Below the pieces are notes generated by a model that was given only the letters and a program-made list of their open reading frames with translations, was not told the DNA's origin and made no database searches. Both the position numbers and the translations under genes were made by a program. From assembly GCA_937975705.1 (NCBI GenBank), contig CALJTX010000039.1, forward strand, positions 62,001-126,000: 64,000 nt of DNA. Direction: 5' to 3'. The first letter of the stretch is position 1. Each line of letters opens with the position of its first letter. This stretch comes from an uncultured Flavobacteriia bacterium (GTDB lineage Bacteria > Bacteroidota > Bacteroidia > Flavobacteriales_D > Crocinitomicaceae). Shown here one piece after another: positions 41,606 to 49,858 of this stretch.

Positions 41606-42934
41606 TTATTTCTTTCCTTTCGCTTTCTTAGGCTTGCCGTATTTTTCTTGCATGGCTTTTTTGTGGTCGTAGCGCACATTGACCTTTTTATTTTTCGCCT
41701 TCTTTTCATGAAATGACGCCCCTACGTTTTCACGAGTAGGCAGCTTAATGGCCTTTCCTGGTATAACGAGCTTTGGTTTTTCAAATTCCAAGAGCTCTTC
41801 AGTAAATTCAACATCTGCCGGAGCCTCTGTAAAGGGCACCTCTTTTTGCATTAAGGCTTCAATGTTGGCTAACTGAGGTGCGTCTTTATCGGCAACAAAA
41901 GTGATAGCGATACCATTTTTATCGGCTCGGCCCGTTCTACCAATGCGGTGGATGTAATTTTCAGGATTCTCAGGAAGGTCAAAATTGATGACGTGCGATA
42001 CATCTGTGACGTCGATTCCGCGTGCAATGAGGTCTGTTGCAATCAGAATGCTGATTTCACCAGTTTGAAATTGTTGTACAGTATTGAAGCGGAAATTTTG
42101 CGCTTTATTGGAGTGAATGATGCCTAGGCTTTCTACGTAAAATGGTTCGAGTGCTTCGTGCAAACGATCGGCTAGTGAACGAGATGAAACAAAGACCAAT
42201 ATTTTTGAATTTTCAGAGGCGTTGTCAAGTAAGTACTGCAACAAAGCAACTTTAGACAAGAAGTTTTGCACGGCATAACCAATTTGGTCAATTTTTTCCA
42301 GCGGTGAGCCTGCTCGTGCGGCTTCTATGCGCTCTGGTGCAATGAGGTAATCTTCTAGGAAAGTTGAAACTTCTTCTGAAAGGGTGGCCGAAAAGACCAT
42401 GTGTTGTTTTTTGGCAGGTAAAAATTCAAAAATGCGCAATAATTGAGGCCTGAATCCGAGACTCAAGGTTTCGTCTACTTCATCAATCACTACCTTTTTG
42501 ATGTGCTTGAGTTGCAAAGAACCACTTGCAGCAAGGTCTAGAATGCGCCCAGGTGTACCAACGAGGATGTCTAAGCCTTGTAAGACCATTGCGGCTTGCG
42601 TACTCATGTTGGTGCCGCCATAGACGCCTCCAACAGCTACATTCATGTACGGGGTTAATTTCTCCACTTCGCTCACGACTTGAGCAACAAGCTCTCTGGT
42701 CGGGACGATAATCAGGATTTGAGGATGTGGTTCTTTAGAGAATTTCCACATACACAAGCAGGGTAGCAAATAAGCTAATGTTTTACCTGTACCGGTTTGT
42801 GCAATACCAATGGTGTCTTTGCCAGACATCATGACATTGAAACTGGCTGCCTGAATGGTAGTGGGTGTGACGTACCCAAGTTCATCCAAGGCGGTCCAAA
42901 GTGGCTTCTTTAAATTTAAATCGCGAAAATTCAT
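41606..42934 (-). CDS. DEAD-box-type ATP-dependent RNA helicase, DEVD variant
   Basis: A 442-residue RNA helicase. The Q-motif region (FRDLNLKKPLWTALDELGY, TPTTIQAASF), motif I AQTGTGKT, Ia PTRELV, III FSATL, V ARGID and VI HRIGRTGR are all in place. Motif II reads DEVD (VIDEVDETLSLGF) instead of DEAD. The C-terminal tail is Lys-rich (KKAKNKKVNVRYDHKKAM, ending GKPKKAKGKK) and probably binds RNA. The ATG at 42934 is used because an upstream TTG lies within a terminator-adjacent spacer. It likely acts in ribosome assembly or RNA decay, as in related enzymes. Confidence 0.92.
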   Translation of the reverse strand: MNFRDLNLKKPLWTALDELGYVTPTTIQAASFNVMMSGKDTIGIAQTGTGKTLAYLLPCLCMWKFSKEPHPQILIIVPTRELVAQVVSEVEKLTPYMNVAVGGVYGGTNMSTQAAMVLQGLDILVGTPGRILDLAASGSLQLKHIKKVVIDEVDETLSLGFRPQLLRIFEFLPAKKQHMVFSATLSEEVSTFLEDYLIAPERIEAARAGSPLEKIDQIGYAVQNFLSKVALLQYLLDNASENSKILVFVSSRSLADRLHEALEPFYVESLGIIHSNKAQNFRFNTVQQFQTGEISILIATDLIARGIDVTDVSHVINFDLPENPENYIHRIGRTGRADKNGIAITFVADKDAPQLANIEALMQKEVPFTEAPADVEFTEELLEFEKPKLVIPGKAIKLPTRENVGASFHEKKAKNKKVNVRYDHKKAMQEKYGKPKKAKGKK

Positions 42935-42938
42935 GGCG

Positions 42939-42946
42939 CAAAGATG
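42939..42946 (-). promoter_or_regulatory. Weak -7 box 4 nt before the RNA helicase ATG
   Basis: The minus strand reads CATCTTTG (one mismatch to TAnnTTTG), then CGCC and the ATG at 42934. It is included because the 4-base spacing recurs at other genes in the window. Confidence 0.35.
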
Positions 42947-42963
42947 ACAATAATTCAGCAACA

Positions 42964-42989
42964 AAAAAGGCTCCGGTAGGAGCCTTTTT
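42964..42989 (-). terminator. Rho-independent terminator after the LTxxQ-protein gene
   Basis: A perfect 11-bp stem (AAAAAGGCTCC with GGAGCCTTTTT) and a 4-base loop lie 25 bases after the stop at 43015 on the minus strand. The stem is flanked by A and T runs, so it could also work in the plus direction. Confidence 0.92.
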
Positions 42990-43014
42990 GGAACTAAAAA
43001 AAATAAATAGGGGA

Positions 43015-43395
43015 TTAGTGCTTCTCGTTGTGCTGATTTCCACCTTGTGGGTGGTCTTTCATTTCAGCTTTCATTTTTTCAAACTGAGCAGCAGTGAGTA
43101 CGTTTTTGAGCATCTCAATTTGGGCCTCATGGTTAGATTTGATGATGCTACGTTTTTCTTCTTCGGAAAAGTTGCTGGTGCGGATGCCTTCATTTTTTTG
43201 CGCAATACCTAAATTAATGGTATACACTTGTTCTTTTTGGGCAGCGGTGAGTTGGAGTTCGCTGGCCATTTTTTCGGTCTGAAACTGCGCGCGTTGTTCT
43301 GGCGTTTTAGGCTCGTGTTCTTTGGAAGTGGGTTGCTGAGCAAATGCTGCTGCAGAGAGCAAGAGGCTAAGGGCAAAAAGACTTAATTTTTTCAT
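43015..43395 (-). CDS. Small exported LTxxQ-motif (Spy/CpxP-like) protein
   Basis: A 126-residue protein with a signal peptide (MKKLSLFALSLLLSAAAFAQ). The mature part is all-helical and has two LTxxQ motifs, LQLTAAQKEQV at about 48-58 and VLTAAQFEKM near residue 100, as in the Spy/CpxP periplasmic chaperone-like family. The end is His- and Gly-rich (HPQGGNQHNEKH), which might bind metal. It has its own terminator, so it is a single-gene unit. A role in envelope stress is inferred from the family. Confidence 0.82.
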   Translation of the reverse strand: MKKLSLFALSLLLSAAAFAQQPTSKEHEPKTPEQRAQFQTEKMASELQLTAAQKEQVYTINLGIAQKNEGIRTSNFSEEEKRSIIKSNHEAQIEMLKNVLTAAQFEKMKAEMKDHPQGGNQHNEKH

Positions 43396-43458
43396 GATCT
43401 ATAGAATATAAAAAGTGTTAGCGTTCAACGAAAATACGCAAAAAAGTTACACGAATGC

Positions 43459-43488
43459 TTGCTTGCTCTTCTGCTTTATTTAACTTCG
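43459..43488 (+). promoter_or_regulatory. Promoter of the acetyltransferase-like gene, TTCG variant
   Basis: TTG at 43459-43461, a 19-bp spacer and TAACTTCG at 43481-43488, then the ATG at 43495. The -7 box differs by one base from TAnnTTTG. Confidence 0.5.
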
Positions 43489-43494
43489 TGTCAA

Positions 43495-44343
43495 ATGCAA
43501 CTCGCTAGCGAACATCCGGACTTAAGACGAAAATATGAACAATTAGTTGCTTCGGAAACTACATTTGGTTTCTTCGCGCAAACTTGGGTACAAGATATCC
43601 TGCATCCAAACTGGGAATATGTACTCAATCATAACAAAGAACCTATTGTGCGCTTGCCTTACACCAAGAAATTCGGTTTCAAGGCTTATTTGCAACCATT
43701 GTTCTTGCGTTCTTTGCCTTTGCTTCATGGTTGTTCAATTAGCGAATTAAGTTTATTGAAATCAAAATTATTTTTGCACCTCAATTTTAATGCTCAAGCA
43801 GCCATTTTAGAGAAGGATCAAATTGGTAAATACCAATTATTACAATGGACCGACGGTATTGCAGCTATTAGAGCTGGATATTCAGAAAATGTGAAGCGCA
43901 ATCTAAAGAAGTCCAAAGGATTGCATTTACAACCCCTCAACTATGCTCAATTCCAAGAATTTTTTATTGCCCAAAAAGGCGAGCAGCTGGGGAATTTAAA
44001 TGCTGCGGCTTGGACGCGCTTGGCTGCTTTGTATACAGCTGCTCAAGAAAAGGAGCAAGCCTTTTGTGTTGGGGTTTGGAATGGAAGTGCACTTTTGGCG
44101 GTTGGCTTATTCTTTCGCTTTAAGGAGCAACTGTATTTCATGAAGGGCACCCTCAACGACGAAGGAAAGCATGTTGGCGCATTGGTATTTTTATTGGATG
44201 CCGTACTTCAAAATTTTGCCGATACCTGCAATGCGTTGGATTTTGTGGGTTCTAACCAAGAAAGCATTGCTGCTTTTTACCGCAAGTTTGGCGCCAAAGA
44301 CACCTATTATTGGGTGTTGAAAGGTAGATGGCCTTTTGTGTAA
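43495..44343 (+). CDS. GNAT/FemAB-like acyltransferase of unknown substrate
   Basis: A 282-residue protein with the look of a FemAB/Acetyltransf_6-type GNAT enzyme. The first part has EPIVRLPYTKKFGFKAYLQPLFL, the middle YSENVKRNLKKSKGLHLQPL, and the end LDFVGSNQESIAAFYRKFGAKDTYYW, a typical last GNAT strand and helix. I start it at ATG 43495 (MQLASEHPD). A TTG twelve codons earlier would add a false lipoprotein-like peptide and lies inside the promoter. The 5' half is AT-richer than its neighbours. The substrate is unknown; it may acylate a cell-wall or small-molecule amine. Confidence 0.7.
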   Translation: MQLASEHPDLRRKYEQLVASETTFGFFAQTWVQDILHPNWEYVLNHNKEPIVRLPYTKKFGFKAYLQPLFLRSLPLLHGCSISELSLLKSKLFLHLNFNAQAAILEKDQIGKYQLLQWTDGIAAIRAGYSENVKRNLKKSKGLHLQPLNYAQFQEFFIAQKGEQLGNLNAAAWTRLAALYTAAQEKEQAFCVGVWNGSALLAVGLFFRFKEQLYFMKGTLNDEGKHVGALVFLLDAVLQNFADTCNALDFVGSNQESIAAFYRKFGAKDTYYWVLKGRWPFV

Positions 44344-44346
44344 ATC

Positions 44347-47300
44347 TTACTTGTAGAGCAGCTCATCGATGAACAACCAAGTGGGGTTGCCTGCACCTAA
44401 ATGCCAATTCGGCAAGAGTCCTGGATTAGAAACTGTGTAACGTAAGCTTTTGTATTTTAATTGCTTATCATTGTTTAATTCAATTAAAACTTCATCTTTA
44501 AATGGATTTTTATCGGTAGGCATTGCTTCCGGCAGCTCTTGTTGTGCAATTGTAAAATAGTCTGTGCCGTTTAGGCTTGCTTCTACTGTAATTTTACGTG
44601 GTGCGAATATCCAAGCTTTTTGATCTCTGATAAATGAAACACCAACTGCTTCAATCGTTTTGGCTTCTGTAAATGCAACAACGGCCACAATATCTTGGTT
44701 GTAATACCCTTGAAAATCGCCGGTCCTGAATTCATTTCCACCGCGTAGGCCATCGATTAATGCATTTTTTCCAGAAGCGGCATATTGATTTGAATAAGTG
44801 CTATTGAGTTGGAGTTGTACATTTGGGTCTTTTTTGATGAAGTTGGCATGAACCGTAGCACTCCAATTCACTTGTTTCTTCCCTTTTGCCAAAGGTTTGT
44901 TAAAGGAAGCCTTGACGGCAATGTGGGTGTTTTGTTTGATATAAAATGGTTTGTGATAGACTTGCCATTTTTGTTCATCTATTTGATAATAAATTTGATA
45001 GGTTTGAATGGTTTCATTTTGAGGCAGCGCCACAACCGCTAAATCAATGTACAAAGAATCTGTGAAAACACGCTCTTCTGTTTTGATAAACGGCACCGGT
45101 GCAAAATTGGTCGCTTCCTTGAATGCAACGCTAGTTATGGCTGTTGAAGGTGGGTTGGGTGTGGCACTCATTTCAAAGATCAATACACCGCCTTGTAAGA
45201 GTTGTGCATGGCTGATTTCGAGTTGCGTGAGCGCTTGCCCATTCCACGTGACTTGTTTGATATAAGGGTGGTCTGTGGCTTGATTTTGACAGACCATTTG
45301 AATGGTTTTGCCGTTCTCTAATTTGATCTGCGCATTGCGCATCAAGGGACGGCCAATTTGATACACTGGTTTGCCGGGTGCAATCGGATACAAACCTAAA
45401 GTGCTTAAAACATACCAGGCACTCATTTGGCCGCAGTCTTCGTTGCCGGAGAGTCCGTCCGGTGCATTTTGGTACATCTCATGGAGGATTCGGTCTACAT
45501 AAAGCTGGGTTTTGTATGGTGCATTGGTGAAATTATACAAATAAGCCATGTGGTGCGAAGGTTCGTTTCCGTGGGCATATTGGCCAATGAGCCCAGTGAT
45601 GTCGGCTTGTTCGCGGCCGCTGAGTTTCATGTCAGTGGTAAAAAGGCGATCGAGCCACACTTCAAGTGAATCTTTTCCACCGAGCAGTTGGGTGAGCACG
45701 CCAATATGTTGAGGGGCGTATAAAGAATACTGCCAGGAGTTGGCTTCTGTGTAATTGAAATTGACTTCAGATGGGTCAAAAGGGCCGTACCATTGTGCGC
45801 CTCGGCGTGCGCGCATGAATTTGGTGTTGGGGTCGTAGAGGTTGATGAAATTGTAGCTGCGTTGCGTATATTCTTCGGCGATGTCTGTGGCGCCTAGGGC
45901 TTTGGCCATTTCGGCAATACAGAAATCATCGTAGGCATACTCAAGCGTGCGCGAAACGGACTCCGGCTCATCGGAGGCGCTAATGAAGCCATTGTTGGCA
46001 TAAGCCATTTTGCCAAATTCGTTCATTTTTGATGTAGCGACCATCGCCTTGAGCGCTTTATTGGCGTCAAAATCACGGATACCTTTGAGGTAGGCATCTG
46101 AAATGACACTTACGCTGTGGTAGCCAATCATGCATTCGGTTTCGCAGGCAGCAAGCTCCCAGACAGGTAGATCGCCGCCTTCTTCATATTGTCTTAAGAA
46201 AGTACGGATATACGCGGCGCTGCGCTCTTGGTCAATGAGTGTAAATAAAGGATGGTTGGCGCGGTAAGTATCCCATAAAGAGAAAACGGTATATTGCTTG
46301 TCGTTGAGATCGGTCAATTGATGAATTTTTTGATCTCGGCCACGGTAGCGGCCATCGACGTCGCTCATGAGGTTGGGCGCAACCATTGTATGGTAAAGCG
46401 AACTGTAAAAAATAACTTGGGTTTCTCTATCAGCTTGTAGCTTGATTTTACCCAATTCTTGTTCCCATTTGCGCATGTTTTCATTGTAAACTTGGGCTAA
46501 GGAAAAGTGAGGGATTTCTGCGTCGAGATTCAGTTTAGCACCCGCCGCATCGACATGAGACATTCCCACTTTGATCAGTACTTCTTTGGTATCCGTTGGG
46601 AATTCGAGCAACAATTTCATTTGGCCATCTTGATCTTTGATCTCGTGGGCAATGTAGGGGATGGATGTCGTCAAATGAAAGTAAAAATGTTGCTCGCTGG
46701 CCCAGGCTTCTGAGCTGCGCATGCCGCTTATGTTTTGTTTGTCAAGGAGTTGAAAGGATCCTTTGAGGAGTTTGTCTCGGTAATTGAGGTCGAGCAGAAT
46801 GAATTTTTTTTCGTTGGCATTTAGAAAGGTATATTGGTGTATGCCTGCTCTTTCTGTACAAGACAAATTGACGCGGATGTTTTCGTCCTCGAGCAAAACT
46901 TCATAAAAACCCAAGCGAGCCGCTTCATTTTGATGGCTGAACCGCGCACCATAGCCATTTGGATCTTCAAATTTGCCTTTCCATTTGGCTTCGCCACTTT
47001 GTGGTACAACCAATAAATCTCCGTAATCAGGAACGCCTGTACCACTGAGGTGTGTATGGCTGAAGCCATAAATAATGGAGTCAGAATAATGGTAACCGCC
47101 GCAGCCATCCCAGCCGTCGTAACGGGTATCGGGGCTCAGTTGCATCATGCCAAATGGCGCACAAACACCTGGGAAGGTATGGCCATGGCCACCTGTTCCA
47201 ATGAGTGGATTGACAAGCATTGAGGGTAGGATGAGCTCTTGTTGCTTGGGGGTTTCTCTGGTAGCGCCGAATGCGTTTTGTGCTTTGTCGCTTGCACTTT

Positions 47301-47373
47301 GAAGTGCCGGAACTTGTGCGAAGGAAAATGCGGCGTTTAGTAAAATTGAATAGCCTAGAAAGCGTCTGATCAT
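44347..47373 (-). CDS. GH92 alpha-mannosidase with chitobiase-like and discoidin-like C-terminal domains
   Basis: A 1008-residue exported enzyme (signal peptide cleaving near SFAQ) that should remove alpha-1,2- or other alpha-mannosyl residues in a calcium-dependent inverting reaction. The GH92 fold shows VNPLIGTGGHGHTFPGVCAPFGM at its start, HGNEPSHHMAYLYNF and GNEDCGQMSAWYVLSTLGLYP in the catalytic barrel. After about residue 760 come a chitobiase-C-like beta-domain (YQIYYQIDEQKWQVYHKPF) and a discoidin-like domain (LQLNSTYSNQYAASGKNALIDG). No SusCD pair is adjacent. It overlaps the GT2 gene by 4 bases, an odd pairing of mannose removal with glycan synthesis. Confidence 0.93.
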   Translation of the reverse strand: MIRRFLGYSILLNAAFSFAQVPALQSASDKAQNAFGATRETPKQQELILPSMLVNPLIGTGGHGHTFPGVCAPFGMMQLSPDTRYDGWDGCGGYHYSDSIIYGFSHTHLSGTGVPDYGDLLVVPQSGEAKWKGKFEDPNGYGARFSHQNEAARLGFYEVLLEDENIRVNLSCTERAGIHQYTFLNANEKKFILLDLNYRDKLLKGSFQLLDKQNISGMRSSEAWASEQHFYFHLTTSIPYIAHEIKDQDGQMKLLLEFPTDTKEVLIKVGMSHVDAAGAKLNLDAEIPHFSLAQVYNENMRKWEQELGKIKLQADRETQVIFYSSLYHTMVAPNLMSDVDGRYRGRDQKIHQLTDLNDKQYTVFSLWDTYRANHPLFTLIDQERSAAYIRTFLRQYEEGGDLPVWELAACETECMIGYHSVSVISDAYLKGIRDFDANKALKAMVATSKMNEFGKMAYANNGFISASDEPESVSRTLEYAYDDFCIAEMAKALGATDIAEEYTQRSYNFINLYDPNTKFMRARRGAQWYGPFDPSEVNFNYTEANSWQYSLYAPQHIGVLTQLLGGKDSLEVWLDRLFTTDMKLSGREQADITGLIGQYAHGNEPSHHMAYLYNFTNAPYKTQLYVDRILHEMYQNAPDGLSGNEDCGQMSAWYVLSTLGLYPIAPGKPVYQIGRPLMRNAQIKLENGKTIQMVCQNQATDHPYIKQVTWNGQALTQLEISHAQLLQGGVLIFEMSATPNPPSTAITSVAFKEATNFAPVPFIKTEERVFTDSLYIDLAVVALPQNETIQTYQIYYQIDEQKWQVYHKPFYIKQNTHIAVKASFNKPLAKGKKQVNWSATVHANFIKKDPNVQLQLNSTYSNQYAASGKNALIDGLRGGNEFRTGDFQGYYNQDIVAVVAFTEAKTIEAVGVSFIRDQKAWIFAPRKITVEASLNGTDYFTIAQQELPEAMPTDKNPFKDEVLIELNNDKQLKYKSLRYTVSNPGLLPNWHLGAGNPTWLFIDELLYK

Positions 47374-48383
47374 GAGTGAAATTTTCTTTTGTTGAGGGCG
47401 TTAAAAGCGCGAATGCCTTTGCCAAAGTAGTCCCAAATAATGAGGCCGTGGTAGCGCAAAGGTTTGTTTTCAAATGTTGGGCGCTTTTTGTAAAAAGTAC
47501 CAAAATGACGGTACAAAGCCATGTGTGCCAAGAATACTTGCCAAGTCAGTTTGGCTTTGCCTTTGAAGAGAAATTGAATAGCGGCAAGGCCATCTAAGGC
47601 CATGCGCACAAAAAGCAGTGGGAACAAAAATTTGGGTTGGTTCTTGACGATCATCCAGAGGCTGTTTCTGAAATTCAAGAACACCTTACGGGGGCTCTCG
47701 TAACTGAGTGTGCCACCACCCAGGTGATATACTGTTGAGGCTGGAATACAACACAATTTTTTGCCTTTGTTGGCCAAGCGCAAACACAGGTCAATTTCTT
47801 CCATGTGGGCAAAGAAGTCGGTGTCAAAACCGCCTGCGTCATGAAAATCATTGCTGCGAATGAGCATAGCTGCGCCAGAAACCCAGGAAACTTCTTGCGT
47901 GCTGTCGTATTGTAGGGAGTCTAATTCTACGGAGTCAAATAGGCGGCCGCGGCAAAAGGGGAAGTAGAAGGTATCTAGGTAGCCACCTGCTGCTCCTGCG
48001 TGTTCAAATTGATTTGGAGCTAGATCAGAAAGTACTTTTGGGCCAACAACAGCGGTATTTGGGTTGTTAGCTAAGTAAGCGAGCAGGGGAGTGTCCCAGT
48101 TCGGGCTAAGACGGACATCGCTGTTGAGAATAAAGTAAAGTGCGTATTTTCCTTTCAACTGATCCAATGCAAAGTTGTAACCACCTGCAAAACCTAAATT
48201 TTCGGTTAAAGTGATGACCGTGAGGTCCGGATAAGTTGTGCTCAGATAGGATAATGAGTTGTCTGTACTGGCGTTGTCGGCAATGATGATGTCCCAGTTG
48301 GGGCTATTTTCAAGGACGCTTGGCAAGTAAGTTTGCAGGTGCTGTGCTCCGTTGTAATTGAGGATGACAATGGCGTTGGTCAT
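47370..48383 (-). CDS. Family 2 glycosyltransferase, rhamnosyltransferase-like
   Basis: A 337-residue cytoplasmic-face glycosyltransferase. The GT-A fold shows AIVILNYNGAQHLQTYLPS at the start, DIIIADNASTDNS (nucleotide-sugar binding), NLGFAGGYNFAL, FILNSDVRL with the DxD-like SDV, and MEEIDLCLRLANKG. The C-terminal part has hydrophobic helices (about 240-285) that may lie on the membrane. It lies between the GWxTD-protein gene (5-base gap) and GH92 (4-base overlap). Donor and acceptor are unknown. Confidence 0.88.
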   Translation of the reverse strand: MTNAIVILNYNGAQHLQTYLPSVLENSPNWDIIIADNASTDNSLSYLSTTYPDLTVITLTENLGFAGGYNFALDQLKGKYALYFILNSDVRLSPNWDTPLLAYLANNPNTAVVGPKVLSDLAPNQFEHAGAAGGYLDTFYFPFCRGRLFDSVELDSLQYDSTQEVSWVSGAAMLIRSNDFHDAGGFDTDFFAHMEEIDLCLRLANKGKKLCCIPASTVYHLGGGTLSYESPRKVFLNFRNSLWMIVKNQPKFLFPLLFVRMALDGLAAIQFLFKGKAKLTWQVFLAHMALYRHFGTFYKKRPTFENKPLRYHGLIIWDYFGKGIRAFNALNKRKFHS

Positions 48384-48388
48384 CTGGC

Positions 48389-49834
48389 TTAGTATTGGCG
48401 GTAATAATCGTTGGAATTGCCACCAAAATGTTTCACGTTGAGCATGTTGGGGTCGTCGACGGTGCCATTGACGGTATTGCGTTTATTGAGAATCTGCTGC
48501 CATGCCGGATTGCGCAATTCGCCTACCATGTCGGAATGCAGCAAGCGGTGGTTGTTGCTCACGAGGTCTGGATTGTAGAAAACAAAGCGGCGGTTGCTAT
48601 AGATGCCGATTTTGTTGTAGGTCCAGATTTCATAAGGGTATTCGCTTGGAGAAGATTCCTTAACCACCACTGAATTGGGCTGACCATACTTGAGGTAAAC
48701 GCGTCCGCGGTCGGTCTCGAAGCCTTCCATGTAATTGTTGGCATAGTGTTTCTCTACGGAGCGCACTTGAATTTGGTACTTGATCCATTGCTCATAGGCT
48801 TTAGCGCCTGATGTTTGGTACCAAAACGCTTGTAAATGCTGGCGCATTTGGGCGCTGTCGTTGGCTTTTAAAATATCGATAAGGGTGCGAATTTCGCCGG
48901 GTTTGGCAATAGGAATCAGGCTTTCAAGAAAGTAAGCCACGCTGTCTGAGGGGATAGACGCTTGGAAAGCGGGGTCTAGGACCATAGAAGCAATATCGAA
49001 GGCCACCTCGATGTCATTGAAGCGCTCAAAGTCAAAGGATTGACTGCTGATTTGACCTGTTTGCAGGTCTTTGGCTTGCAATTGCAGTTGGTAGGTTCCG
49101 GTGGTGAGATCGGAAAGGTCGATTTCTTGCATTAGTGCCAAAACGGGCTCTCCTTGTGTGGAATAGGTCTTGGTGAAACCTAGTGCAGGGTAATTTTGTC
49201 CGGTTGCTGCATTGATGACTTTGCGTTCGATTTGGATTTCCGATTTGGCGCCGTAGACCTCCGTGTAATAAGGCAAATTATTCATTTCCTTATTGAAATA
49301 ATTTTTGAGCAGCGGAATGATATAATAATCAGATTTAGTGAAGCGAGACTGCTCTTGGCTGGCAAATGCGAGGTCGACGAGCTCTATAGATGAAAAGCGA
49401 AGTTGGTCGCGGTTGTCGGTGATTTCAAAGGGAATTGTACCTGAAATGTTGCTTTTTTCTCGGTTGGCGTCTTCGAGTTGAATAGAAAGCGTGTAGGTGC
49501 CTTTTGAGAGCGGGGCGCGGATAATTTCTAAAAAGTTATTTTGGGTAGAATCTGTAGAAATAGGGGAGTCTAGGGCGTAGAAATCTTTAAAGACTATTTT
49601 GCCCGCAGAATCGGCAATGGCGCAATCTACAATGACCGTGGCTTTGGTGCCACCTTCGCAAGATTTGAATTGGGTTGTATAACCTGCAAATTCGATGTAG
49701 ATTTCGAGGTAGGGCCCAATTTCGGGCGCATAAAATTGCTTGGTATCTAAGTAGGCTTTGATTTTAGCCTGGGCCTGCACCTTGGCCTGAAAACTAAAGA
49801 GGAGCAGCAATAAAAGGAGGGAAAACTTTTTCAT
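48389..49834 (-). CDS. GWxTD-domain exported protein
   Basis: A 481-residue protein with a signal peptide (cleavage near VQAQAK). The long N-terminal part is beta-rich, with sandwich-like units (LEIYIEFAGYTTQFKSC, KGTYTLSIQLEDANREKSN). The C-terminal 110 residues form the GWxTD domain: YMEGFETDRGRVYLKYGQPN, then YPYEIWTYNKIGIYSNRRFVFYNP. The name-giving tryptophan is Phe here (GFETD). The domain is common in Bacteroidota and Acidobacteria and its role is unknown. It is first in the run GWxTD-GT2-GH92. A TAAATTTA element lies 5 bases before the ATG. Confidence 0.85.
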   Translation of the reverse strand: MKKFSLLLLLLLFSFQAKVQAQAKIKAYLDTKQFYAPEIGPYLEIYIEFAGYTTQFKSCEGGTKATVIVDCAIADSAGKIVFKDFYALDSPISTDSTQNNFLEIIRAPLSKGTYTLSIQLEDANREKSNISGTIPFEITDNRDQLRFSSIELVDLAFASQEQSRFTKSDYYIIPLLKNYFNKEMNNLPYYTEVYGAKSEIQIERKVINAATGQNYPALGFTKTYSTQGEPVLALMQEIDLSDLTTGTYQLQLQAKDLQTGQISSQSFDFERFNDIEVAFDIASMVLDPAFQASIPSDSVAYFLESLIPIAKPGEIRTLIDILKANDSAQMRQHLQAFWYQTSGAKAYEQWIKYQIQVRSVEKHYANNYMEGFETDRGRVYLKYGQPNSVVVKESSPSEYPYEIWTYNKIGIYSNRRFVFYNPDLVSNNHRLLHSDMVGELRNPAWQQILNKRNTVNGTVDDPNMLNVKHFGGNSNDYYRQY

Positions 49835-49858
49835 CGCCTTAAATTTACAAAAAGCCTG

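Noticed and set aside
43459..43495. TTG start that would give the acetyltransferase-like protein a lipoprotein signal
   Set aside because: The TTG itself is the -33 element of a well-spaced promoter whose -7 box lies downstream, so this stretch is unlikely to be transcribed from that promoter.
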